Part shown: one piece after another, positions 10,940 through 24,239 of the stretch | Position numbering within the stretch: position 1 is the stretch's first letter | Layout: each line of letters starts with the position of its first letter | Source of the DNA: Acanthamoeba sp. SK_2022b | Lineage: Eukaryota > Discosea > Longamoebia > Acanthamoebidae | Length of the DNA stretch: 49,420 nt | NCBI GenBank assembly: GCA_027943245.1 | Contig: JANDJZ010000297.1 | Span: 1 to 49,420 of the forward strand | Direction: 5' to 3' | Program-made: the position numbers and the translations under genes | Notes under the pieces: generated by a model | What the model was told of the DNA's origin: nothing | The model's database searches: none | Seen by the model: only the letters and a program-made list of their open reading frames with translations

Positions 10940-12758
10940 CCACGCCGTGGCGCACCACCCACCTCTGGTGACGCAGCTCTCTTGTCGTGGTGGCTCTCAC
11001 ACCGTGTGCGCGATCGCAGCGATGGCGACGGGACTCTCAGCGCTGCCGTCGTTCGAGCTGTCAGTGTTCAAGGGAAACGACCTGACCTACCCAGGTTGGG
11101 CGTCAGTGCTGCTGGCCCTCTTCTGCCTGGTATTCGTGCCAACGGTGAAGAACATTCGACCGCGCAAGGTAACGCCCGAAACAACCGACCACGACGGCGG
11201 GAAGAGCGAACAGGGTGGCGTCGACGCCTTAAATCATCCATATCTAAACCCGATTTCTGAGGATGAACACCTCCTCGTGCTGGCACCTGAGCTGGATAGA
11301 AGGAGAGGAGGGCGAGCGGCGGCAGTTATGTATCATATTCAGGATGGCGAGGAAGTGATGGAGGAAGGAGGCCAGACGTTCGCCATGGACTCCTTTAGCA
11401 TATATACCCCCGTGGACTCTCATCTCATCAGCCCGTCCTTGTTACAGGCCGGCGAAGGCGTTTTCCCCGCCAAGGGAGCGCTCGACCCCAGCTCCCTCTC
11501 CCAAACCCACATAGCTGCTGAGACCAACCCCTACGTCAAGCCCTCCGGTAACCCTCCCCCCCCCTTCATGCCACTTGCACTGCCCTCGAGTCGCGCTCCT
11601 TTTGTGTGTGTGCGCGCGCGCATGCGTGTGTTAATGTGCGCGCGCTTGGCCATTGGTATCCCTGCACGTTGCGCTCAGACGCTTCGATGCACTCGCTGAA
11701 GACGCTGGCCCAGCCCGGCTTGCCCATCTGGACAATCATCGTCGTGCTCTACCTCCAGTTTGCCTTCTACAACGGATTCACTGTTTTCGAGACCATTGGT
11801 ACGCTCACTAAATCTTTTTGACAATTTAAAGCTCCAGTCACGGGTCCCTCTATTTAGGGCTAATTTCCTGACTTGTCCCCCTCGCCTCCACCCCCCGAAT
11901 GTGTCTCGTCAGGCACACCCTACACCGAGCACGCCTACGGCTGGAGCGTTACGACCAACGGCTTCCTGTTCGCCGGCATCGGTGGTGGCTGTATCGTTTC
12001 GCTGGTGATTCTGCAAGTCGGCGCCATGCTTTTCCAGGACCGCACCCTGCTGTTGGTCACCGAACTCCTCATGGCTGGTGGCTTCGGACTCCTTATCCAG
12101 TGGCCTTTCGATGAATACGTACGCCTCGCTTGAGTTGATAACCGCTTGGGAGGCGGGGCATTCCGGGCTGATTGGGGGAGGCGGGGGCGGTTTGCAGGTC
12201 GAGCTGCCCAGGTTCCTCATCGGCGTCGGCCTCGCGAGTGTCGGATTCTCCTCGGCCTGTGCGATTGTGATCTCCATCTTCTCCAAGCTGCTCGAGGACG
12301 TAGAGCAGGGCGTGATGATGGGATGGCTCAGCGCTTCAGGCTCACTGGCCCGCGTTGCTGGTGCGTGGCAGTCTGGCCTTTAATCGAAGCGTGCCCTGTG
12401 CAACGCAAGCTGACTCGCGCTACCGTGTGTCCGCGCGCTCTTGGTTTGTGTTGGTCGTGTAGGCCCACTTTTCTCCGCGTATGTGCTGCAATACGTGGGC
12501 GGAGGGCTGGTGTTCTTGATAACATCCGCCATGCTCGTCGTGGCCCTCATCCTCACGGTGGCCTTCTTCCCGCACCTCAAGACTTCGCACAAATCGGATG
12601 CCGCGCCTACCGCGCCGAAAAGCACGCCCCACGAGTCGCGCAAGAAATGGCCCCGGAAGAGCGGCGGCAAGATCCGCTACGCTGACGAGCGACCCACCCC
12701 TGCCGAAAGGAGCTCTCTCATCAACGGCGAGGAGGACGACCAGGAGGCCTGGGATTAA
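10005..12758 (+). CDS. Major facilitator transporter, MFSD8/CLN7-like
   Basis: Twelve-helix MFS membrane transporter split over about eight exons. The N-terminal cytosolic tail is acidic (SDEEKQELGEVLE). Helix 1 is IALMIFINFLSFVCFAIVLP. The MFS signature loop reads ASPLLGKWTDWRG, followed by FISLVVMIGGNVMYALS and ASRFIVGCAAG. A further exon has TTVMIANSAASILGFILGPG, and the GFILGP ending is typical of the MFSD8 group of lysosomal transporters. A long cytosolic loop of about 130 residues (11170-11550) joins the halves. The second half includes PIWTIIVVLYLQFAFYNGF, a helix ending GAMLFQDRTLLLV, and FSAYVLQYVGGGLVFLI. The tail is basic then acidic (SSLINGEEDD). The cargo cannot be read from the sequence. 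Confidence 0.85.
10889..10938 (+). repeat. (CA)n microsatellite in MFS intron
   Basis: About 25 CA units in the intron after the GFILGPG exon. Unlike the other three large dinucleotide tracts, the CA strand is the sense strand here. Confidence 0.93.
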
Positions 12759-13024
12759 CCGCGTGGTTGCGCTCTCTCTCTCTCTCTCTCATTTTGCACA
12801 CCCAAACTATGCGGAGATACGAGTCTTTTTCTTTCTCTCTCTCTCCCTCTTTGGGAGTTGCGGCGAAGCCCTTTCGCGCAGATGTGTTTGGGATTTGTGG
12901 GGGGGGGGGCAGAGCAGGCGGATGTGCCTGTCTCTATGTAGAGGGAGGGGTCGTGTGCGTGGCTCGACCTTGCATGCCCTCGCAGTGGCGTTTAAGCGGT
13001 CGAATAAGCGCTTGTCGGAGGACC

Positions 13025-13913
13025 CTACTTGCTGAGAGAGTCAAAACGCAGCTTGACGGCGCTCTTGTTGTAATCGGCGTGGATGCCCCGGTTGGCGTCG
13101 TCCTCGTCGTCGTCGTCATCGCTGTCGTTGTAGATGAGTGAATTGGTGTGCGCGTCGTCGGTGGTCACGAGTGCGGGCGAGCCGTGGTGAATGGACAATC
13201 GTGCGACGTCGTCGGCATCAGTATCATCGAGAAGGATGACATCGGCAGACGACACGAGCTTTTGCTGATTGTTCTTCACAAAGAGCACCAGGCGGAGAAA
13301 TTGCACGCCGTAGCGGAAGATGAGAAGGAAGATGGCCAGCGCGTCGTCAATCTCCTCCATCGTCGACGGTCCGCCGAAGTACACCCCAAGCGACACCACG
13401 CACAGTATTGTCACCACCAGATCGAACCTAGGCCGCCACACACGCACTGGGTGTGAGAACGAAAACGCAATGCAGGGGCGGAAACAAAGACGTTGGCATG
13501 GCCCCGTTTGTGTTTGACTAAAGAAAAGATAAAGAGAGAGAGAGAGGGTGGGGAGGAGGGGTTGGAAGGCACCAGTTGGACTTGGAGGCAAAGAAGCGGC
13601 GTTTCTGCGCGATAAGTTTGAAGGCTACCTCGGCCACGAGCGCCACGTTGATGAAAATCTCGAGCGTGACAAAGAGCCAATGCGCGGGATAGCCGCGCGC
13701 GATGATGACCCAGCCGATAAGGAAGAGGTTGAGAAGGATCATGCCGACATAGAAGAAAGAGCAACCGCGCGAATGAAGCCAGCGATTCGCGAGGTTCGCG
13801 ATTTTTTGGGAGGTGGTAAGAGCAGATGTGTGGACGTCCTCCCCTTCTTGCTGCAGTTGCTGTGGGTCTGTCCAGGCCATGAAATCATCGTCATCCACCA
13901 GTCCGCGTAGCAT
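13025..13913 (-). CDS. Stand-alone voltage-sensor-like four-helix protein
   Basis: Two exons, about 245 residues, joined at SKSN-W-FDLVV with a clean GT-AG intron (about 13573-13430). Four membrane helices can be read: S1 FFYVGMILLNLFLIGWVII, S2 FVTLEIFINVALVAEVAFKL with two acidic residues, S3 NWFDLVVTILCVVSLGVYF, whose 'NWFD' is the hallmark S3 entry of voltage-gated channels, and S4 LLIFRYGVQFLRLVLFVK with spaced basic residues. There is no pore helix pair. The C-terminal tail is very acidic (SDDDDDEDD). The family resembles the ion-transport (VSD) superfamily. S1 lacks the Asp expected of Hv1 proton channels, so that function is not supported. It may be a channel accessory or a degenerate sensor. 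Confidence 0.7.
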
Positions 13914-14214
13914 TTTTACTTGCCCTTCCCTTCTTCTCTCTCGGACAGAATAAATTATTATTTTGTACACAACAAGGAGGTGTTGCCCCAAGAGACTAAG
14001 AAAATCAAGAACAAATCCCTATTAATGTAATACAATAATAATAATAATAATAAATCAGTTGCCGCAAATTGCAGCCTCGACGCAACATCAATTGAGAAAA
14101 GGGTTTGGGAGGTTTGTGGGGGGGGGGGGGTGCTCGTGGAATCATGTGTAATTACTAAAAGAAAAGAGGGGGTGAGTACATGAGCACGCCCACTGGGTGT
14201 GCGGCACATTGTCC
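13914..14214. other. Intergenic between VSD-like and ATP synthase delta genes
   Basis: AT-richer gap with ATA/ATT trinucleotides at about 14033-14052 and a G run at about 14118-14130, which is a C-run on the sense strand of the delta gene. It holds the 3' side of the delta gene and the promoter side of the VSD-like gene. No coding exon seen. Confidence 0.5.
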
Positions 14215-14796
14215 TTACACCTTAAGCGCAGAGCACATGGCCTTGTACACCTCAACGCCGATTTGGGCCACGGTCTTGGCCTCAGTGTCAGAGGCCGAAG
14301 CGAGCTCCTTGGTGAAGTCGTCGAGGCCCTTTCTGGCCTTTTCCGGGTCGAGCTGATCGAGGGGGAAGGCCTCGACAACGTTGACGTTGCAGTGGGAATC
14401 GGGGTACACGGTCACGAAGCCACCGCTGATGAAGAAGTCAGCGTCCTTGGTCGCGCCGGTCTCATCGTATCTGGTCACCTTCACCACGCCGGGCTTGAGC
14501 TGCGCGATGGTGGGCACATGGTGGGCAAGAATACCCATGTCGCCCGTGGCCGAAGGCACCGTAGCGATCCTCACAGGCTCGGCGTTGATGAGAGTCTCAT
14601 GAGGGCAGGCAAGAGTGAAGATGAGCTTGCCTTCCTTCACAGCTTTCTCGTGCGCCTCCCTTTGCGCATCATCGGTAGCGTACGAACGACGAGACGTCAG
14701 GAGCAAGGAGGAGGAGGGGGCGAAACGTCCGGCCGTGGTGGTGGCGGTGGCCCGGGACATGCCAAGAGCTCGCGAAACAGAGATAGAGCGGCGCAT
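14215..14796 (-). CDS. ATP5F1D: Mitochondrial ATP synthase subunit delta (bacterial epsilon homologue)
   Basis: Central-stalk subunit of the F1 motor. It sits on the gamma subunit and contacts the c-ring. Single exon, 193 residues. The first 40 or so residues are Ser/Arg-rich without acidic residues (MRRSISVSRALGMSRATA), a mitochondrial presequence ending near SRRSYATDD. The beta-sandwich domain is clear: GKLIFTLACPHETLI, VPSATGDMGILAHHVPTIAQ, which is the most conserved motif of the family, then DADFFISGGFVTVYPDSHCN. A two-helix C-terminal end follows (LDPEKARKGLDDFTKELAS). Start: ATG 14796; upstream codons in the frame lie in the promoter. It is divergent to the beta-subunit gene, suggesting co-regulation. 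Confidence 0.96.
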   Translation of the reverse strand: MRRSISVSRALGMSRATATTTAGRFAPSSSLLLTSRRSYATDDAQREAHEKAVKEGKLIFTLACPHETLINAEPVRIATVPSATGDMGILAHHVPTIAQLKPGVVKVTRYDETGATKDADFFISGGFVTVYPDSHCNVNVVEAFPLDQLDPEKARKGLDDFTKELASASDTEAKTVAQIGVEVYKAMCSALKV

Positions 14797-15362
14797 TATT
14801 TTAGGATGCTCGAGAATTGGAGGGGGGGATGAATGGCCGCGGAAGAGAGAGATGGGCTGGAGCAATTCTTGTGCTCGCTGCCCAGGCGAGATTTGTTGTT
14901 TGCCCCGCGGCAATGAGTGTGTGCAGCTTTTTTGCAGTATTCGTGCACGGCTGGGGGCGAAAAAATGTCCGAAGCTGGCAAAATCCCACTTCGTAAAAGG
15001 CGGGGCACTGAAATTTGAGAGCGAAGCAAGCTAGCCAATAGGGGCTTGGGGTAGCCACCTTCCTGTCCGCTTCCTCCTCGCGCGCAGTCCGGTTTTGCCA
15101 GCAGCTGTGCGCGACCACACACTCCCACGCCGGTTCGTCCCACCCCCGCCCTGGTTGCTGCTGTTGTTGGTAGTAGTAGTAGTTCTCTACACGTTCACAC
15201 TCCTTCGCCAGCTGCTCGCGAATTTTGCTTCAATCCTAGCCGCAGCGATTCCTTCACTTGTCCATAATTGAGAGAAAAAACACAGCAGCGACGCTGACCA
15301 CATTTTCCATTAATTGTCCGCTCGCGCAATTCTTCTTCTTCTTCAATCTCTACAGGTATAAG
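14797..15362. promoter_or_regulatory. Bidirectional promoter region, ATP synthase delta / beta
   Basis: The 566 bases separate the start codons of two subunits of the same F1 sector. Before the beta ATG, a pyrimidine-rich stretch ends in CTCTACAG (about 15330-15356) and could be the acceptor of a 5' UTR intron. GTAGTA and GTTGCTG short repeats lie near 15150-15183. No named factor site is claimed. Confidence 0.5.
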
Positions 15363-18010
<2,648 letters not shown>

Positions 18011-19601
18011 AATTGCCCCCCCCCCCCGTGGCCCCCCGCTCCTTTTGTTTTCTTCCCTCCTCAACCTCCACGTGTGTTCATGCTAACCCAAGATAAAACT
18101 CAAAAAACAAAACTCGCACCACCTCTCTTCCCTGCTGTCATCGGAAAAAACTGCCCAACGTTGGTGTTTATGGTGGTTGGTGGATATTGCTGTGTTTGGC
18201 TGGTTTTTTCCGGGGGCGAAGTTGTTGAGGGCTGCAAGAAAAAAGTCGGTGACCAAGTAAAAGCTTTGTTCTCCCTGCCATAATCGTATGGTACCCACAC
18301 ATTGTGGCGGGCTAGGACCTAGGCCTTGCCTTGCCAGCAAGGTCTAAGAGCCAACTTAGGGGCAGTTCAGCTTGAGCTGATGCCCAAAAGTGGTACCTTT
18401 GCAGTTACTTGCAGCTCTGGCCTCCAGTGTGTGGCCCCCCCCCTGAATAAATCATTGTTGTTGAGGTCCCCTCTTTAACACTTGATTTATTTCCCTAGAG
18501 AGTCAAGAGCCTTCTGCTTCACACCTAAGGGTTGGCCCCCTTTTGTTGATGATTATTTATAGTCATTCAACCCCAATCTCCCCACAATTAACAGATTTTA
18601 TCTGTTGTTGGCCTAAGTGTTGGTGGTGCATTCCTGAGAGGAACCCATGGGTGCCTTCTCCAAAAACCTCAAGTGATGATGATCACTTTGATATGTGTGC
18701 ACATATCCCCCACCACCTGTAGGCTGTTGCCTACCCCTGTTGTTGTTAGTCCTGTTTTTTATATGTTTCATATTTTTTAGCAACCACCCACTTGAACCTG
18801 CTGCATGCAACTGAGAAGCTCCTCCCCTCAGTGCATGGAGATGTCAAAGGCACTGCAAATAAGAAGTCCTCACCCAGGTATGCTGCCCATACTAATTTGC
18901 AGGAATCATTCCTGGAGACCAAGTCACCCTACTCTGCTGTCCATGTTGCAGGCTATGGCAGTGGCCTACAACCTGGCTGACTTGCACCTTCAACTTCCAC
19001 ATTCCCATGCCCATCCCTGAAGTCAGCAGTAAGTCATGTCCCCACCTGCAGCATACACCTGTGTTCCCCCCCCCTGCACTGATGCTTGTGCAGTGGTGAG
19101 CTCCAAGGTTGTGATTGAACCAGGTCATTGGCAGCAATGGCAATCTTATTGCTGTTGAGAACACTGAGTGGCACACCCTCTGCAAGCACCATGTCCACAG
19201 ACTCCACATTGCTCAACAGTGACAGGCACTCTGTGTGCAATGGTGCATGCCACACACAGCCTATCTGCCAAATGTTCATCTACTGTGGAGGCTGATGTAG
19301 ATGTATCTGCTGTGTGTGGTGAGTAGTGAGGGTGATCCACTTTGCATTGCTGCCCACAGGTGTGCTGAACAACGCAAACATCATGGTCTATGTCATCCTT
19401 TGTGAAGTGCCAGTCTATCTCCTCCTCTTCTTCTGGTATGTGTCCACACCACACCCACATGATACAATGCATGAGGAGGGACTGGAGAACCTTCTGGCTC
19501 AGTGTTGGTGACATAGTTGCATCTCAGGTGAGTGGGACATGTGGTTCTTGAAGGTATAGAGTTTTGATGTGTGTGTGTGTGTACACAACCTTATGGTTTT
19601 C

Positions 19602-20471
19602 CTATTGGGTCGTGGATGGCCAGGTTGCCCTCATACATACACATGGCAGTTGGCAGGTTGGTGCCAAGGGTGGTGGTAAGAGTTGGATGTTGGTTGTTGA
19701 CAAAGGCAAATGCTGCGTCCCCCCCAGTGCTTCCTTCTTGGACAGGAAGTGATGAACCTGATTCTCTTTCTGTAGACCATAGGATTGTTGTTTGAGCAGG
19801 ATTTGATGCTGAGAGGAAGTAGATATCACCATGTGGGGAGCAGGCAAGTAATTTAGACCAGGTAGGACATCCCTGCTTAGGTTACTGAATATGGCCACTG
19901 CCTCATGCTTGTTGTGGCAACTCATCCTCTCTTGCTCACTACAATCTACTATAGTAGATAGGTAAAAGCCATTTAAGAAAACAGAGTGGGCAAGCCGAAA
20001 TGAAAGAGAACAAAAACGAATAAGGTTTGCTGCTTGTAGATAGCTGGAAAGAAGTGTAGAAGGAATGTAGGAAGAGATAGTGGACTGAAAAAGATGAAAA
20101 ATGACTGATAAAAACTCCTCTTGCAGATAATGGCAGAACCATAGAAAGAGGAGAAGGAGACGGTCCTTGGTGCCCAGTTGCTTTTGGTTTGCCACACCAT
20201 GGGTCTTGTTGTCCCTGAGCTGACCTTGAGGTTCACTCCAGAGCTCCAGGAAAGTGGTGATTGACAGACCCACAACTGCAGAAAACCATGTTGCTCCTAA
20301 GCCTGCATAACAATGGTAAACTGTATGTTTAGTAGGTATCCTCAGTGTCTTTCTCTTCCTCCCATGCTTCTGTCTCAGACACTTTTCCCATCCTCTTGTG
20401 CTTTCCAATGACAGGTATTTGAGCAAACATGCAGGAGAATGAAAGAATGCACTTGCCACACCCCCCAGCAT
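19602..20471 (-). CDS. Hypothetical open frame, 289 codons, in CpG-depleted island
   Basis: The frame is open for 289 codons although the DNA is CpG-poor and not GC-rich, which is longer than chance would usually give. Parts look protein-like, for example LGATWFSAVVGLSITTFLEL and EQERMSCHNKHEAVAIF. The middle is a Phe/Leu/Ser-rich stretch that may be an unspliced intron. I do not recognise a family. It may be a gene fragment from the element that made the island, or a chance frame. Confidence 0.25.
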   Translation of the reverse strand: MLGGVASAFFHSPACLLKYLSLESTRGWEKCLRQKHGRKRKTLRIPTKHTVYHCYAGLGATWFSAVVGLSITTFLELWSEPQGQLRDNKTHGVANQKQLGTKDRLLLLFLWFCHYLQEEFLSVIFHLFQSTISSYIPSTLLSSYLQAANLIRFCSLSFRLAHSVFLNGFYLSTIVDCSEQERMSCHNKHEAVAIFSNLSRDVLPGLNYLPAPHMVISTSSQHQILLKQQSYGLQKENQVHHFLSKKEALGGTQHLPLSTTNIQLLPPPLAPTCQLPCVCMRATWPSTTQ

Positions 20472-20689
20472 CAGCTCACTACTACAGGGTACCGTAGTTG
20501 TGCAGCCTTTGCAGTGGACATTTCAGGCTGTCCCATGAACAGGGTGTCTCACTTGCACCTGGCTTTTTATGCTGACAACAATGTGTACAGTTGTGCAGTT
20601 TGTGATGTGTGTTGTGCAGGTTGGGATGCAGCATGTACCAACTGAGTGTCTTGGCCTGGTTGCTGTTGGTGTGTGGGCGATCAGAGTGG

Positions 20690-21015
20690 TCAGCATGCGT
20701 ATGTTTGCCATGTGGGCAATCAGAGCAGTCAGCATGTGAGCAGTTGGGGTGGTTGGTGTGTAAGTGGTTGGAGTGTGGGCAGTTGGGGTGGTTGGGGTGT
20801 GGGCAGTTGGGGTGTGGGCAGTCAGGGTGTGGGCAGTTGGGGTGTGGGTGGTTGGGGTGTGGGTGGGTGGAGTGTGGCCTGATGGTGTGTGGCCAGTTGT
20901 GTGGGTGAGAGCATGGCCAATTGGTGAGTAGGTCAGAACCTGGGTGAGGGCAGTTGGTGTGTGAGTGGCAGGCACGAGGGCAGTTGGTGCAAAGGAGGAT
21001 GTGAGTGCACTCAGT
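20690..21015. repeat. Minisatellite, about 15-bp units
   Basis: Imperfect direct repeats built on GTGTGGGCAGTTGGG, clearest at 20755-20885 and more diverged on both sides. The minus-strand reading gives a His-Pro-Asn-Cys-Pro pattern that I treat as a repeat artefact. It lies entirely inside CpG-depleted island 2. Confidence 0.85.
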
Positions 21016-21875
21016 GGGAGTGTGATGGTGTTCAGTAGGCATGTAAGTTCATCTGGGAATTGATGAAGAACTTGGACAGAGCCAGTGAAATTGTGGCCTC
21101 CAGCTCCTTTGTGGAGACTTGGAGCTTACAGAGCTGGCACTGGACTGGGTGCTTATTGTCCTTCTTCTGCTTCTTGTGTTGCTGCATTTGCAGCAGACCA
21201 CTCGTGTGCTGCACTGTACATAGTTGTGCTTGGCAAGTTTCCCCTGAACCTTCTTAGAAGTGCAACTTTTGCTTAACTTGACAATTAACATACACCAGGT
21301 TTTATCCAAACACCACAACAAAAACCATCTTGTCCCCAGTTTTTTCTGAGGACAACTCAGCTGCACCACAGGGTTTGCTTTTTCCAGCTGACAGCACCCC
21401 CCCTGTGGCATCTTGTGCTTGGTGAGGTGTCATGGTGTTATGTAGTCTCTTCATGCTGTGGTCCTGGCTAGGCAGGCTCTGATAAATGATCATGAGTCTT
21501 AGTCATTCACATACAGTTGGAGAAAGATGTGAGGTGCCTCTTCCCTCCACACTACCCTGCATGATTGGGTACAAGATCATAAATATATGCAGCACATAGC
21601 TATTCACTATCAGGTATGGGTGCATTGTGGTTATCAGACAGAGAATTGGTGGTGGGGGCAGCATCCCATGCATGTTAGCTCTACTCAGCTCAATTTGACC
21701 TGGGTAACTACTTTGACTACTACTTTGAGTAGATGGTGCGGACCAGGTATCTTTTAGCGCTGCGTTGGGCCATTTGGGTACGAAAACCCCAAACAATAAA
21801 ATACAAAAAAAATCATCAAGGCAAATAGAGGGAAAAGGCAGTGGTTAGCCCAAAGCAGATGAGAGCTCCATCGTT

Positions 21876-21893
21876 GATGATCAGCTGATCATC
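21876..21893. promoter_or_regulatory. Perfect 18-bp palindrome upstream of the kinase start
   Basis: GATGATCAGCTGATCATC equals its own reverse complement. It sits 16 bases before the ATG at 21910 and contains a CAGCTG E-box core. It could be a dimeric factor site or an RNA hairpin in the 5' UTR, or it may be coding if the gene starts further upstream. No function is proven. Confidence 0.4.
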
Positions 21894-21909
21894 GAATTCG
21901 TCGTAGAAG

Positions 21910-24069
21910 ATGTGGACGGCGGGCATCTTTGAGGCAGCCCTTGTAACCATTGGCCTCTTCGTTTTGCGAGCCCTCGCCAAAGCGTGGGGGCTCACCTGGC
22001 ACGCCAATTCGCATCTCCAGGTGGTACTCTGCCTCGTGGTGTTTGCGCCTCTCTTCGGTACCTGGTGGTTCATCACCAAACGTCAAGCAACCCCAAAGTT
22101 GGCGGGGCCCAGTAATGAAACTCTCTCCGCTAGCCGAGGCGATTACAACGACAGCGACGATTACAACACCGATGGAGATGAAGATGGTGAATTAGAGGGG
22201 GAGGAGGAGAACGACGACGAAAGCAGCCACCACTACTCCGCGTTCCAGGGCGACTCAGAAACGCGAGACCTCGGGTGGCCGCGGCGTCAGCTAAAAGCCG
22301 AACAACGCCGTCACGCCAGCACGAACGACAGTGGTGTCTACTCGTACCGGGAACTGTCTCGCGACGAGATAGAACTCGATGAGAAGGAGCCCCTTTCTTA
22401 TGGTTCGTCCGAGTCTCTTGCGGCGACTTGCTTTCTGGGTCTCAAAGCCCTTGCCTTGAGCGCCAGGCGGGTTATCTGCCCGGGCACCAGCGATAGCCTG
22501 CTGCCTTCTCTCACGTCGTCGTGGTGCATCCCCCCCCCCACTGACAGGTGCATTCAGCGTCGTGTATCGAGGCCGATGGCGTGGTGTGGAGTGCGCCGTG
22601 AAGCAGCTCAGCGTGCCGACCGTGGACCTGAAGGCCAAAGAGGAGTTTCGCAAGGAGGCCTCGCTCATGCAGTGCGCTTCGCCCCCCCCCCCAACCGCAC
22701 CAACAACGTGTTGTCCTCCTCTGCGAGCTCCCTTTTTCTCGTGGTCACACCTGACACCAGGTACTCAACAGGGAACTGGGCCACCACCCCAATATCGTGA
22801 CCTTTTTCGGCGCCGTGACAACGGGCCACTGTATGTGGCTCGTGGCCGAGTTCCACAAGATGGGCTCTATACACGAGTTCTACCACCGGTACAAGCGGAA
22901 GATGAGCGCCGCTTCTGGCGGAACCCGCCGTTGTGGCGACAGTGACGTCCGGAGTGACAGCGCTCCCACCATTCCGTTGGAGTTGCTGGTGAAGCTGGCG
23001 GCCGATGCATCGTTAGGTATCCTGCATCTACATAGGGAAAGCGTGATTCACCGAGGTACAACCGGCTACGCTGCTTCTCCGTTGGCAAAGACGACTGACT
23101 CCAATTTCGTGCTGGCTCGCAGACATCGCAGCGCGGAACGTGCTAGTTGGGGGGTCGTTCAAGTCCGGGTTTCGGGCCGTCATCACTGATTTTGGCCTGA
23201 GCAGAGTGAAGACCAACGCGGGAACCACAGTGAGCAACATCGGTCCTGTGAAGTGGATGGCTCCCGGTATACACTCACTCCCCCCCCTTGTTGTCTTGAT
23301 CGCAGTGATGCTAATGGCCATGCGCTGTCTTCTCCTCCTCCCCCATTTCCTTTCATTCGTGACGTTTTCAGAGGCCATCGTGGACAAGGCCTACTCGGAG
23401 GCTTCGGACGCCTGGTCCTTTGGAGTGCTGCTGTGGGAAATGGTGACGGGCCGGGTGCCATGGGAGGAGGAGGATGCCCTCCAGGTGGCGATGAAGGTTG
23501 GGAAGGAAGGACAAACACTGTCGGTGCCTCATGGGTGCGACGAAGTGCTTGCCGAGATCATGGTCAATTGTTGGCAACAGGACCCCGCTCGAAGGTAGGC
23601 AGTAATTCCACTTTTTCACTCTGATTACACCGCTTTTCGCTAATGCTCTCTCTCCCCCCCCCCAACGCTTCCATCGCTACGAACCAGGCCTACCTTCGCC
23701 GAGATGCACTCGCGGCTGCAGACCCACTATGAAGAGCTCAAGGATGAGGCTGTGGCACGAAGGAGCCGACAAACATCGCGCTTGGGAAGGGGACAACAGC
23801 GAAATCACAAGCACGGCGAGAGGGACAACAGCGAAGAAGGATTCGAAAATCATCAGGCCAGCAATAGAGAGAGCAGTGGGGAGGAGGACGACGACGACGA
23901 CGAAGACGAAGGAAGTGATTGGGAGGGATCTGCCATTGCTCAGGCAGCTGACGATTACCGGATACGCGACCTCTCCACAGTTGATGCTGCTACTACTGCT
24001 GCCACCCTTGGCTCTCCTCGTCGCCGTCGGGGGTTACCGCAACCACAAGGCGAGGCGTGGGTGGGGTGA
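21910..24069 (+). CDS. Membrane-anchored protein kinase with tyrosine-kinase signatures
   Basis: The N-terminal exon has two hydrophobic helices (IFEAALVTIGLFVLRAL and VVLCLVVFAPLFGTWWF), then an acidic, Asp/Glu-rich cytosolic stretch. The kinase domain over the next exons has a Gly loop LSYGAFSVVYRG (first Gly replaced by Ser), the lysine ECAVKQL, the alpha-C Glu EEFRKEAS, catalytic loop HRDIAARN (split by an intron), DFGLSR, and GPVKWMAPEAI. HRD.AARN and PVKWMAPE are hallmarks of true tyrosine kinases rather than TKL kinases. An insert of about 30 Ser/Arg/Asp-rich residues follows YHRYKRK. The tail after PTFAEMHSRLQ is again acidic. The first exon may not be the true start, because DNA before 21735 belongs to the CpG-depleted island. 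The ligand, if any, is unknown. Confidence 0.8.
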
Positions 24070-24239
24070 GGTGGGGCCTCCAATGGCCCCAGCGCGCCCT
24101 TTGGCACAAGAGAAGCAAATATATAAACTGCCGAGGAAAAGGAAGGAAATAGCCAGGGCGGGGGAAGCGATTGATTGCAGACAGACAAGAGATCTCTTTC
24201 GCTGCGGTGGGAAACCCTCGCGAGGAACAACATCACGCG

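Larger units (their letters stand above)
18310..21730. other. CpG-depleted island 2, no recognised intact gene
   Basis: By eye I count about a dozen CpGs in 3.4 kb (for example near 19372, 19609, 19714, 20000, 20021, 20160, 20491, 20677 and 21205), while the flanking genes have many per 100 bases. TG and CA are very common. Borders are sharp: the left edge is about 300 bases after the beta-subunit stop, and the right edge is at about 21735, just before the kinase gene. The island holds a minisatellite and scattered open frames, including minus-strand pieces near 19150-19280, but nothing I recognise. It could be methylated and decayed inserted DNA, or DNA from a CpG-poor source. Confidence 0.8.

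Noticed and set aside
19146..19514. Cys-rich minus frame that could look like a zinc finger
   Set aside because: Cys/His arise from TG/CA enrichment; another frame of the same DNA looks equally protein-like, and no known spacing fits.
20482..21042. Minus frame with His-Pro-Asn-Cys-Pro repeats
   Set aside because: Translation of the 15-bp minisatellite.
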